A stretch of 14,273 bases of DNA. Source: JBBKWG01 sp037968835. GTDB lineage: Bacteria; Pseudomonadota; Alphaproteobacteria; Rhodobacterales; Rhodobacteraceae. The position numbers and the translations under genes were made by a program. Positions 5,612 through 12,621 of this stretch are shown in pieces. Under the pieces are notes generated by a model, which did not search any database, was not told the origin of the DNA, and saw only the letters and a program-made list of their open reading frames with translations. The stretch lies in assembly GCA_037968835.1 (NCBI GenBank), contig JBBKWG010000225.1, positions 1-14,273 of the forward strand. Reading direction: 5' to 3'. Position 1 is the stretch's first letter, and each line of letters begins with the position of its first letter.

Positions 5612-7411
5612 TTAAGAAATTGAGGACGTCTCAGACACATATTTACCGGGTGCATCTGCCAATGTGGGATGCGTTTTCTCGGATCCTGGAACGCGAGCAG
5701 GCACCTGCTTCCCCGACCGTTTTTTCAGCCAGTCTCCCCAACGTGGCCACCACGACCCCTCTCGGAATTCAGCGCCCTCACGCCAGGTAGCAGCGTCGCC
5801 CGACCAGTCTCCATTCGTGTAGTGACCGTATTTCTTTTTCGAGGGCGGATTGATGATTCCGGCAATGTGTCCGGATTCCGATAGTATGAATGTCTTGGAG
5901 CGACTTCCCATCTGCTGGATACCCGAAAAGCTGGTCTTCCACGCCGCGATATGATCGGTCTCGCAGGCGATTGCACACAGAGGCACTTTCACGTCCCGGA
6001 TTCGAACGGTTTCCCCAAGAACTTCGAACCCGTCCTGTGCAAAGCGATTCCCCTGACAAAGTCCGCGTAGATACTCTATCGACATGCGTCCCGGGAGATT
6101 CGTACCGTCGCCGTTCCAATAAAGCAGGTCGAACGCGGGTGGCGCTTCGCCCATCATATAGCTGCGGATCGCCGGCCCGTAGACCAGATCGTTGGACCTG
6201 AGATAGCTGAATGTTCGGCTCATGATCGTGCTCTTGAGGATGCCGGCCTTGGACACTTCCTCTTCGATGGAATCGACGAAATCGTTCGACAGGAACACGC
6301 CGACTTCGCCCTGATCCTCAAAATCGGTCAGCGTTGTGAAAAACGTTGCCGAATTGATCGGTGTCTCGCCGCGTTTTTCCATCAGCGCCAGGGTCAAAGC
6401 CAGCGTTGTTCCGGCGATGCAGTAGCCGACAGCATTCACCTTACCCTCGCCGGTGATCTGCTTCACCTGTTCGATGGCGGCAAGATAGCCTTTCTCGACA
6501 TAGTCGCTAAGGCCGAATTCGCGGTAGCTGGGGTCGGGGTTTTTCCAGCTTACGATGTAGAGCGTGAATCCCTGATCCACGATCCAGCGGATGAGGCTGT
6601 TCTTTTCCTTCAAGTCCATGATGTAGAATTTGTTGATCCAAGGTGGGAAGATCACGAGTGGTGTCTTGTGGACGGTCTCGGTCGTGGGCGCGTATTGGAT
6701 GAGCTCGAAAATCTCGTTGCGGAAAACAACCGAGCCCGGAGCGGTAGCGATGTTTTCGCCGACCCGGAAGGCATCGCGATCCGCAAGGGTGACCAGCAGT
6801 TCTCCGTCGCTGGCCTCGATGTCGCGCACGAGATTTTCCAGACCGTCGACCAGCGACTGCCCATCGGTCGCGACCGCTTTTTCCAGAGCCTCGGGGTTGG
6901 TGCCGAGGAAATTGGCCGGGCTCATCATATCGACGATCTGGCGCGTGAAGTAGCGGATGCGCTTCTTGTCCTTGTCGTCGAGGTCCTCGAGTTCGTCTAC
7001 CGCTTGCGAGATGGCTTCGGAGGAAAACAGATACTGTTGTTTGATGAAGTTGAAATACGGATGCTCGTCCCACAGCGGACTGCGAAAGCGCGGATCGCTT
7101 GGACCCTTGTCCTCAGGAGGAGCCAGCTTGCCCTTGACTAGCGACTGCTGCGCATCGACGTAGTGCTTCAGAGCCTTGCCCCAGTATCCGATCTGTTTTT
7201 CGATCATCTTTGTCGGATTTGCCATCATTTCGGACATATAGGCCGATGCAGCCTTCACATAGAGGTCCTGACCTGGAGCTTGAAGACCGGGATTCGCAGG
7301 TGCTTTATGCGACAGCGCAGCAATGAGGCGTTGCGATAACTCCTCAATCTTGGCCAGATTCGCGTTCAAAAGCTCTGTATTATCGGGGGTTTCGGTTTCT
7401 TCAGTTGTCAT
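5612..7411 (-). CDS. phaC: Class I polyhydroxyalkanoate synthase
   Basis: Polymerises (R)-3-hydroxyacyl-CoA, typically 3-hydroxybutyryl-CoA, into PHA at the granule surface. The 599-residue length is normal for class I enzymes. The catalytic triad is visible in family context: C331 in the lipase-like box VGYCIAGTT, D486 in CETDHIAAW, and H515 in SESGHIAGIINPP. The N-terminal PhaC region (PF07167) includes SPLWDEHPYFNFIKQQYL, and the core has PLVIFPPWINKFYIMDL and YIVSWKNPDPS. The start at 7411 (MTTEETETPDN) is preferred to the ATG at 7447, which would add 12 atypical residues; neither has a strong ribosome binding site. It is divergent from phaZ across 129 bases and precedes phaP. No subunit phaE is present, consistent with class I. 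Confidence 0.95.
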   Translation of the reverse strand: MTTEETETPDNTELLNANLAKIEELSQRLIAALSHKAPANPGLQAPGQDLYVKAASAYMSEMMANPTKMIEKQIGYWGKALKHYVDAQQSLVKGKLAPPEDKGPSDPRFRSPLWDEHPYFNFIKQQYLFSSEAISQAVDELEDLDDKDKKRIRYFTRQIVDMMSPANFLGTNPEALEKAVATDGQSLVDGLENLVRDIEASDGELLVTLADRDAFRVGENIATAPGSVVFRNEIFELIQYAPTTETVHKTPLVIFPPWINKFYIMDLKEKNSLIRWIVDQGFTLYIVSWKNPDPSYREFGLSDYVEKGYLAAIEQVKQITGEGKVNAVGYCIAGTTLALTLALMEKRGETPINSATFFTTLTDFEDQGEVGVFLSNDFVDSIEEEVSKAGILKSTIMSRTFSYLRSNDLVYGPAIRSYMMGEAPPAFDLLYWNGDGTNLPGRMSIEYLRGLCQGNRFAQDGFEVLGETVRIRDVKVPLCAIACETDHIAAWKTSFSGIQQMGSRSKTFILSESGHIAGIINPPSKKKYGHYTNGDWSGDAATWREGAEFREGSWWPRWGDWLKKRSGKQVPARVPGSEKTHPTLADAPGKYVSETSSIS

Positions 7412-7440
7412 TGACAATAATCCAGCATACCTTCGCAGGT

Positions 7441-7462
7441 GCAGCATTCATTTGCCGCATTC
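7441..7462. promoter_or_regulatory. TGC-rich direct repeats in the phaC-phaZ intergenic region, possible PhaR target
   Basis: GCAGCATTC (7441-7449) and GCCGCATTC (7454-7462) repeat with a 13-base period and one difference. A related GCGGCATTTC occurs at 5551-5560, in the phaP control region. They lack the clean inverted symmetry of the phaP operators, so PhaR binding is only a possibility. Confidence 0.3.
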
Positions 7463-7484
7463 TTTGAGTATGAGTGTAACGTCG

Positions 7485-7505
7485 CAGTTTACCCGGGGCA
7501 AACTG
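7485..7505. promoter_or_regulatory. 21-bp near-perfect palindrome, candidate operator in the phaZ leader
   Basis: The left half is CAGTTT-A-CCC and the right half is GGG-C-AAACTG around a central G at 7495; nine of ten half-site positions pair. It lies 35 bases before the phaZ ATG. A weak candidate phaZ promoter (TTGCCG 7452-7457, 17 bases, TGTAAC 7475-7480) would place the transcription start inside it. A weak candidate phaC promoter (TTGCCC 7501-7496, 17 bases, TACACT 7478-7473, minus strand) would have its -35 box in it. A repressor bound here could act on both genes. The palindrome is certain; its role is inferred. Confidence 0.45.
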
Positions 7506-7540
7506 GCGTTTCGGACACACCAAGCAGAAGGACGACCCTG

Positions 7541-8800
7541 ATGCGCCAAATGATGACCTACGATTTCATGGAGACCATGCGGAACACGAACCAATGGGTT
7601 GGTGCCACCGCGCAGGCCATGTCGTCCTATCCTGTCTGGGGTGTCGTTCCGAACCCGGCTTTCAAGATGATGGCCGCTTGGGGCGAAGTCACGGAACGCA
7701 GCTTTTCGCGAATGGTCTCGAAGCCTGATTGGGGCATCGATTCGGTCGTGGCTGCCGATGGTCGCGATCATATCGTTACGATCGAGCCCGAGATGAAGCG
7801 CCCTTTCGGTGATTTGATCCGCTTTCATGTTCAGGGACGTCCAGAGAAGCCGCGCCGAATCTTGCTGGTCGCGCCGATGTCCGGTCACTATGCGACGCTC
7901 CTTCGATCGACCGTACAAAGCCTTTTGCCCGACGCGGACGTGTGGATTACGGACTGGCACAACGCCCGTGACATTCCGGTCAGCATGGGCAAGTTCGATA
8001 TCGAGGACTACACGCTTTACCTGTCCGAGTTCATTCGCCATTTGGGTCCCGACACGAACGTGATCGCTGTGTGCCAGCCTGCGCCCTTGGCATTGGCTGC
8101 GACGGCTTACCTTGCGGCAGAAGAACCGGCCGCCCAGCCTCGTTCGCTGACATTGATCGGTGGCCCGATCGACCCCGACGCAGCCAGCACCGACGTGACC
8201 GATTTCGGACGTCGCGTGACGATGGGCCAGCTCGAGCACCTGATCATTCAGCGCGTCGGTTTCAAATACGCCGGCGTCGGTCGGATGGTCTATCCGGGCC
8301 TGCTGCAACTTGCGTCCTTCATGTCGATGAACGCCGAGACCCATTCGGCGGCGTTTACCGATCAGATCCTGCGGACCGCCAAAGGCATGACCGGTCACCG
8401 CGACAAGCACAACAAGTTCTACGACGAGTATCTTGCCGTCATGGACATGACAGCAGAGTTTTATCTTTCGACCGTGGAACGCGTGTTCAAGAACCGCGAA
8501 ATCGCGCGAAATGATTTCATTGTCGATGGGCGCAAAGTGGACATCGGTGCGATTACCGATGTGGCGGTCAAGGTTGTCGAAGGCGAACGCGACGACATCA
8601 GCGCACCCGGCCAGTGTCGCGCGGCGCTGGATCTTCTGACCGGATTGCCGGATTCCAAAAAGGCTTGGCACCTTGAGCCGGGCGCTGGCCATTACGGAAT
8701 TTTCGCTGGCAAAAGCTGGCGCAACAATATTCGGCCGCTAGTGCTGAATTTCATCGATTCCAATCCGCCCAAACCGACGAAAATCAGCAAGTCGGCTTAA
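7541..8800 (+). CDS. phaZ: Intracellular polyhydroxyalkanoate (PHB) depolymerase
   Basis: Degrades stored polymer from within the cell; there is no signal peptide. The 419-residue protein matches the intracellular PhaZ family along its length, from MMTYDFMETMRNTNQWVGAT through KPDWGIDSVV to the C terminus. By comparison with Ralstonia eutropha PhaZ1, where a Cys/Asp/His triad is known, the catalytic residues are C178 in AVCQPAP, D351 or D352 in GERDDIS, and H384 in EPGAGHYGIFAG. The ATG at 7541 has AAGGA 8 bases upstream; the in-frame ATG at 7439 would add 34 residues that do not resemble the family and would span the palindrome. Divergent from phaC, so synthesis and mobilisation share one control region. 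Confidence 0.93.
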   Translation: MRQMMTYDFMETMRNTNQWVGATAQAMSSYPVWGVVPNPAFKMMAAWGEVTERSFSRMVSKPDWGIDSVVAADGRDHIVTIEPEMKRPFGDLIRFHVQGRPEKPRRILLVAPMSGHYATLLRSTVQSLLPDADVWITDWHNARDIPVSMGKFDIEDYTLYLSEFIRHLGPDTNVIAVCQPAPLALAATAYLAAEEPAAQPRSLTLIGGPIDPDAASTDVTDFGRRVTMGQLEHLIIQRVGFKYAGVGRMVYPGLLQLASFMSMNAETHSAAFTDQILRTAKGMTGHRDKHNKFYDEYLAVMDMTAEFYLSTVERVFKNREIARNDFIVDGRKVDIGAITDVAVKVVEGERDDISAPGQCRAALDLLTGLPDSKKAWHLEPGAGHYGIFAGKSWRNNIRPLVLNFIDSNPPKPTKISKSA

Positions 8801-8810
8801 GTCGGTCGCG

Positions 8811-9098
8811 TCAGGTCCAATTGACCTGCGCACCGCCGGGAAGCGCGTTGCGTGCCCGTATCGGCAGGTCATAGGTATAATTCGCGCTATCGCAGAACGC
8901 CGTGACCCAGGCATCATTCATCATCAAGAAATCAAGCACCGAGACCAGAAAATCGGTGTCGGTTGCTCGCTGACGCAAATCGTCCACGGATGCACCGGTT
9001 ACGCCTAAAAAAGTCGGCAACAAATCGTCTTCGCTCGCGACCCAGGACAACGCCTCAATAGCGAGCAATTCGGCGGATTCCTGCGTAAGGGGGGACAT
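8811..9098 (-). CDS. DUF3572 domain-containing protein
   Basis: A 95-residue soluble, mostly helical protein of the alphaproteobacterial DUF3572 family, recognised by QESAELLAIEALSWVASEDD, the LPTFLGVTGASVDDLR segment and the DFLMMNDAWVTAFCD motif. Its function is not known. The ATG at 9098 was chosen because the family begins just before this motif; the in-frame ATG at 9245 would add 49 unrelated residues and overlap pleD. The ribosome binding site is weak. It is divergent from pleD with 86 bases between and convergent with phaZ with 10 bases between. DUF3572 next to pleD is, as far as known, a common arrangement in Rhodobacterales; a divK gene is often there too but is absent here. Confidence 0.8.
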   Translation of the reverse strand: MSPLTQESAELLAIEALSWVASEDDLLPTFLGVTGASVDDLRQRATDTDFLVSVLDFLMMNDAWVTAFCDSANYTYDLPIRARNALPGGAQVNWT

Positions 9099-9184
9099 GT
9101 GACACGCCTGTGAAAAGGGTTTGTTAACTCTTCTGAGCAAAGACTGAACCGATGAAGACACTTTGTAAATAATGCGAGGGATCC

Positions 9185-10612
9185 ATGTCGACCCGCATTC
9201 TCGTCGCAGACTCGATCCCGACGCACCGTATATCGCGCACAGCACTCCTTGAGGGCTTTCAGTACGATGTCATGTCGGTTTCCTGCCTGAGCGATCTAGA
9301 ACTGACTTGCGCGACATTCAGGCCGGAACTCGTGATTCTCGGCTCCCTGACAACGCCGCCCGCGATGTCGATCAAACTCCTTCGCGATTGGGAAGCGAAA
9401 AAGGGGCTGGAAGCCGCGCCGGTGCTTTGTATTCTCGAAGACACCGATCACCAATTGCGTTTGATCGCCCTAAAGTCGGGCGCGCGCGATGTGTTGCCAA
9501 GTCCAGTTCCCGATACCCTCATGCTCGCTAGCGTTCGCCGTATCCTGCGGGAGGCCGAAACCGGGCGCGAGCTTGAACGACGTCGTGCCACTGCATCCCG
9601 GTTCGGGTTCGCCGAACCGGTGTCCGAATTCAGCCCGGCGCGTCGCATCGCAGTCGTTGGATCCGGTGGATTGTCCCGAAGCGTGGCCGAAAGACTATCA
9701 GCGGCGCTCGGTTACGAAGTCATGGCTTTGCGCCCTGACGATGCGTTGCGAGGCATGCCGGGCGACAGATTGATCGACGCCTACGTCGTCTTGTCGGAGG
9801 GGAATCAACGCGGCAACTTGCGCGCTTTGCTACCTGAACTCCGAGCCCGGCAGCATTCACGTCATTCAGCATTTCTAGTTCTCTACCCCGAAAACGATCT
9901 GGACCGCGCCGCTGAAGAATTGGACGGCGGGGCGACCGATGTTGCACCGGACAGCTCCGGTGGAGACGAATTGGCGTTCCGGTTGTCCGGGATGCTCAGG
10001 CGGAAGGCGGATGAAGATTCGCTGCGCCAGTCCGCCGAAGAAAGCTATCGTCTGGCCGCGACCGATGCGCTGACCGGCCTCTACAACCGACGGTACGCCG
10101 AGACCTACCTTGAAGGCGTGATGAGGCAATCGCGTGAGACCGGACGCGAATTGACGTTAATGATGATCGACATCGACCACTTCAAGTGCGTCAACGATAT
10201 CCACGGTCACGCTGCGGGCGATGAGGTCCTTAGCGAGGTCGCAACACGCATTCGCGGCAATCTGCGTGCCATTGATCTGGTTTCCCGGCACGGTGGCGAG
10301 GAATTTCTGGTCGTCATGCCAGAAACCGATCGCGCGCAAGCAGGCCCTGCGGCTGACCGACTGCGCGCAAAAATCGGAAGTCAGTCAATAATTCTGTCCG
10401 GCGGGCTGGAAATCGCAGTTACCGTCAGTATCGGCGTGTCGGTTTGCAATCCGTCAAAATCGCGACTTCAGATGCCGGGTCTGCTGCGATCCGTGGAGAC
10501 TTCCTCCCAGTCGTCGCTGATAAAACGGATCGTTGCGGATGCGGACGGTGCGCTTTATCGCGCCAAGGCCGATGGGCGCAATTGCGTCAACTTCACCTTG
10601 ACCGCCGCTTGA
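9185..10612 (+). CDS. pleD: PleD-like diguanylate cyclase with two degenerate receiver domains
   Basis: Makes cyclic di-GMP from two GTP. The layout over 475 residues is REC (about 1-125), second REC-like adaptor (about 150-280) and GGDEF (about 300-470). The active site G370-G-E-E-F374 is intact, with substrate and metal residues in MMIDIDHFKCVNDIHGH, and the allosteric inhibitory site R361-A-I-D364 sits the right five residues before it. The first receiver is abnormal: G53 replaces the phosphoacceptor Asp53 of Caulobacter PleD, S10 replaces one acidic-pocket Asp, and the conserved Lys is Ser (LPSPV). Classical activation by phosphotransfer is therefore unlikely. The ATG at 9185 has AGGGA 5 bases upstream. 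Its 3' end overlaps the convergent periplasmic-sensor gene by 20 bases. Confidence 0.9.
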   Translation: MSTRILVADSIPTHRISRTALLEGFQYDVMSVSCLSDLELTCATFRPELVILGSLTTPPAMSIKLLRDWEAKKGLEAAPVLCILEDTDHQLRLIALKSGARDVLPSPVPDTLMLASVRRILREAETGRELERRRATASRFGFAEPVSEFSPARRIAVVGSGGLSRSVAERLSAALGYEVMALRPDDALRGMPGDRLIDAYVVLSEGNQRGNLRALLPELRARQHSRHSAFLVLYPENDLDRAAEELDGGATDVAPDSSGGDELAFRLSGMLRRKADEDSLRQSAEESYRLAATDALTGLYNRRYAETYLEGVMRQSRETGRELTLMMIDIDHFKCVNDIHGHAAGDEVLSEVATRIRGNLRAIDLVSRHGGEEFLVVMPETDRAQAGPAADRLRAKIGSQSIILSGGLEIAVTVSIGVSVCNPSKSRLQMPGLLRSVETSSQSSLIKRIVADADGALYRAKADGRNCVNFTLTAA

Positions 10613-11090
10613 CCCGCGCAAGCAGATCTTCAAGTCGCTCGGCATAGACCGAACGCTCCTCCGCTGACATCTCAGACAGACGCTCCAACAACAGCGCCTC
10701 ACCGATTTCCTGACGAGAGATGGCGATTTGGCGTTGTTCATCCAGCAGTCGCCGCATGGTCGTCTCGTCAAATGCGTCGGAACGAATGGCGGCCAACAGT
10801 GCTTCGAAACGCTGGCCCAACGTATCTCTGTTCTCGCGAATGCGCGAGCGATCGCGAACGATGCTTTGCACCAGTTCCCGGCGATCATCAGGAGACAACG
10901 CGCGGACAAATGGCTCGCTTATCAGTCCTCGTGCCGCCCCGATATTGTCGCCATGTCCGCGCCGTCCGTCTGGTGACAGAGCCCAGCCAAGGACGATTCC
11001 GGCGATCAACAGGTTCGCGGCCAGCGAAACGAGTAGAACCGCCAACATCCAACGTTTTCGCCGAACCGGTGTCTGAGTTCCGTCGCTCAT
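10593..11090 (-). CDS. Membrane-anchored periplasmic Spy/CnrX-like protein (heavy-metal-sensor family)
   Basis: A 165-residue protein with a short basic cytoplasmic N terminus, one membrane segment at about 14-38, and a long charged helical periplasmic domain resembling the Spy/CpxP/CnrX group (Metal_resist, PF13801). The typical pattern is an ALSPDDRRELV segment, an Arg-rich helix, an FEALLAAIRSDAFD segment and a second long helix. Members act as envelope chaperones or as metal sensors that relieve an anti-sigma factor. Only one His (H46) and no Cys are present, so the Ni/Co site of CnrX is not conserved. The ATG overlaps the stop of the upstream membrane protein as ATGA. It is the last gene of the sigma-factor cluster and overlaps pleD tail to tail. 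Confidence 0.78.
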   Translation of the reverse strand: MSDGTQTPVRRKRWMLAVLLVSLAANLLIAGIVLGWALSPDGRRGHGDNIGAARGLISEPFVRALSPDDRRELVQSIVRDRSRIRENRDTLGQRFEALLAAIRSDAFDETTMRRLLDEQRQIAISRQEIGEALLLERLSEMSAEERSVYAERLEDLLARVKRRSR

Positions 11091-11458
11091 CCGTCGATCT
11101 CCAGTAGGGCCAATGCGGTCAGATCGGCGGCCGGCAGAAACTCCGACAATGCGAAACTGTCTGAAGCGTCACCCACGATCGGAAGGGAATTCACGATGTC
11201 AGGCATTACAAATCCAATCCAGATTCCGGCGGCAGTCGTCGCGGCAAGACCTGTCGCTGCAAGCCATCCGCCCAATCTTTCCATGATGCCATGTGGTCTT
11301 TTGTGACTGCGTACCCGCCATTCGTGGCGCGGTGCTGCAGCTTCGGCATCTGCGGACAGGCGCGCCATGAAATCTGCGTCAGGCTCCGGCGGCTGCAATC
11401 GTGCCGCTTGAAACAGGATCTCCAGACCATCGTCTTGCTTTGGTGTCGGATCACTCAT
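11087..11458 (-). CDS. Single-pass membrane protein in the anti-sigma position
   Basis: A 123-residue protein with no strong family match. Residues 1 to about 60 are hydrophilic and cytoplasmic, with an Arg/Pro/Asp-rich section (AARLQPPEPDADFMARL). One membrane helix covers about 62-85 (LGGWLAATGLAATTAAGIWIGFVM), and a short acidic tail would be periplasmic. This topology, and a start codon overlapping the sigma-factor stop by 8 bases, suggest an anti-sigma factor that holds the sigma factor at the membrane, like the small single-pass CnrY. It lacks the His-Cys zinc motif of ZAS-type anti-sigma factors and has no Cys at all. Function is inferred from context and topology only. Confidence 0.7.
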   Translation of the reverse strand: MSDPTPKQDDGLEILFQAARLQPPEPDADFMARLSADAEAAAPRHEWRVRSHKRPHGIMERLGGWLAATGLAATTAAGIWIGFVMPDIVNSLPIVGDASDSFALSEFLPAADLTALALLEIDG

Positions 11459-12044
11459 CTTCGTACCCCAATTCGGCTTTCCGTCCGCTCAACGCCGCGC
11501 TCAATGTTCGTTTGCCCCGGGCTGTCAGACTTTCGACCGCCTCCGTCGTGATGTCCATGATCCCGGCTATTTCGGGATTCGAGAGTCCTTCGAGATGTCT
11601 CAGAACCACTGCCTGCCGCTGTCGGTCCGGCAGCACCGACAACGCATTTTGCAAGGCTTCCACGCGAGCAGCTTCGGTCATCTGTTCGACCGCACCAAGG
11701 ATATCCGCTTTCGGTTCCGCGACTGCATCCAGCGAAACTGACGGTCGCCGTTTGCGGATGCGGTCGGTGCACAGGTTGACCACGACACGATAACACCAGG
11801 TCGAGACCTTCGCTTCGCCAGCGCGCCATTCCGGCGCAATGCGCCAAAGTCGCAGCATGCAGTCCTGAACGACATCTTCCGCTTCTGCCCGATCACCAAG
11901 AACTCTTGACGCATAGCTGAAGAGCTTCGGCGCAAGTTGATGGGTGAGTTCGCGCCCCGCGGACGCGTCTCCATTTGCAAACGCGACAAGGAGTGCGTCG
12001 TCCGACATTTCGCTTTCGGGAACCGGATGGGCTCGTGAGTACAT
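11451..12044 (-). CDS. ECF-type RNA polymerase sigma factor
   Basis: A 197-residue group IV sigma factor that would direct RNA polymerase to a small stress regulon. Region 2 spans about 38-100, with core-binding AEAEDVVQDCMLRLWR (53-68) and STWCYRVVVNLCTDRIRKRR (81-100). Region 4 spans about 132-185, with a helix-turn-helix in LSNPEIAGIMDITTEAVESL. There is no region 3, as expected for ECF members. The ATG at 12044 gives the longest frame; the ATG at 12008 (MSDDALL) starts nearer the conserved core and is an equal candidate, since neither has a clear ribosome binding site. The gene overlaps the putative anti-sigma gene by 8 bases and follows the EF-hand gene by 57 bases, across a strong hairpin. 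Confidence 0.9.
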   Translation of the reverse strand: MYSRAHPVPESEMSDDALLVAFANGDASAGRELTHQLAPKLFSYASRVLGDRAEAEDVVQDCMLRLWRIAPEWRAGEAKVSTWCYRVVVNLCTDRIRKRRPSVSLDAVAEPKADILGAVEQMTEAARVEALQNALSVLPDRQRQAVVLRHLEGLSNPEIAGIMDITTEAVESLTARGKRTLSAALSGRKAELGYEDE

Positions 12045-12059
12045 AAGGTCACTGGCATA

Positions 12060-12090
12060 GCGCCGGGTTGCCAGTTCGGCAATCCGGCGC
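12060..12090 (-). other. Strong hairpin between the EF-hand and sigma-factor genes
   Basis: On the minus strand, GCGCCGG (12090-12084) pairs with CCGGCGC (12066-12060). After one A-C mismatch, TTGCC pairs with GGCAA around a 5-nt loop. It begins 11 bases after the EF-hand stop and ends 15 bases before the sigma-factor ATG at 12044. No T-run follows on the minus strand, so it is more likely a processing, stabilising or attenuating element that uncouples EF-hand expression from the sigma factor than a full terminator. On the plus strand the stem is even better (G-U instead of A-C), but no gene there would use it. Confidence 0.55.
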
Positions 12091-12101
12091 AGCCCTTTTG
12101 A

Positions 12102-12599
12102 TCAGTTGTGACGACGGCCCCAGCCACGCCCTTGCTCCTTGCCTTCGTGTCCACCGCCGCGCCGTATTGACATGCGCTCGCGAGCGGATTCGAATTCCTC
12201 GGCACTGATCCCGCCTGACCCGTCGGTATCGAGGCGCGACAGCATCCGGGGACCGAACCCACGTCCGCCCCGGCTTTCCAGGACGTCGCGCGACAATGTG
12301 CCGTCGCCATCGGCGTCAAGCCGCGCGAACATCTCGGCTGCGCGTTCCGCCGCCCGTGCTTCGGCGTGCGCAACGAATTCTGCTTCGCTGACGCTGCCGT
12401 CGCCATCGGTATCCAATTCCGCAAACCGTGCGGCGCGCATGGCGTCCATGTCTTCAACGGTGATTTCGCCACTACCGTCGAGATCCAGCGATTCAAAGCT
12501 CATCGGCCCTTCTTCGCGGCGATCCTGTGCTTGCGCGACACCCATCCCGGCAAGAATAGCCAAAGCGGCAACGGCCAATTTCACATTCGAGTTCTTCAT
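12102..12599 (-). CDS. Secreted EF-hand calcium-binding protein with four EF loops
   Basis: A 165-residue exported protein. Residues 1-24 form a signal peptide ending in AQA. Four 12-residue EF-hand loops follow: DLDGSGEITVED (39-50), DTDGDGSVSEAE (63-74), DADGDGTLSRDV (95-106) and DTDGSGGISAEE (124-135). Loops 1, 2 and 4 have the expected acidic residue at position 12; loop 3 has Val there and may bind more weakly. The C terminus is Gly/Arg/His-rich (RRGGGHEGKEQGRGWGRRH), which could bind another metal or the envelope. The ATG at 12599 has AGGAGAAAG 7 bases upstream. It heads the ECF sigma cluster behind a candidate ECF promoter, so it may be a calcium buffer, a sensor partner or simply a regulon member. 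Confidence 0.88.
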   Translation of the reverse strand: MKNSNVKLAVAALAILAGMGVAQAQDRREEGPMSFESLDLDGSGEITVEDMDAMRAARFAELDTDGDGSVSEAEFVAHAEARAAERAAEMFARLDADGDGTLSRDVLESRGGRGFGPRMLSRLDTDGSGGISAEEFESARERMSIRRGGGHEGKEQGRGWGRRHN

Positions 12600-12621
12600 G
12601 TCTTTCTCCTAGCCTCAGTCA

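Noticed and set aside
7439..7540. A 34-codon N-terminal extension of PhaZ.
   Set aside because: It does not resemble the family N terminus and would cover the palindromic control region.
7448..8692. A 414-codon open frame antisense to phaZ.
   Set aside because: It mirrors the phaZ codons in a GC-biased genome, has no family-like motifs and is opposite a clearly recognised gene.
8808..8831. A hairpin (CAGGTC / GACCTG, extended by GCG/CGC with one bulge) at the phaZ-DUF3572 convergence.
   Set aside because: No T-run on either strand and mostly inside the DUF3572 coding end; too weak to call a bidirectional terminator.
9598..9620. A 9-bp inverted repeat (CCGGTTCGG / CCGAACCGG) inside pleD.
   Set aside because: It is within coding sequence between the two receiver domains; such GC repeats arise readily from codon bias and nothing links it to regulation.
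11678..12496. A 272-codon minus-strand frame crossing the EF-hand and sigma genes in another frame.
   Set aside because: It overlaps two recognised genes on the same strand and its residue composition looks random (Arg/Ser/Pro/Trp-rich).
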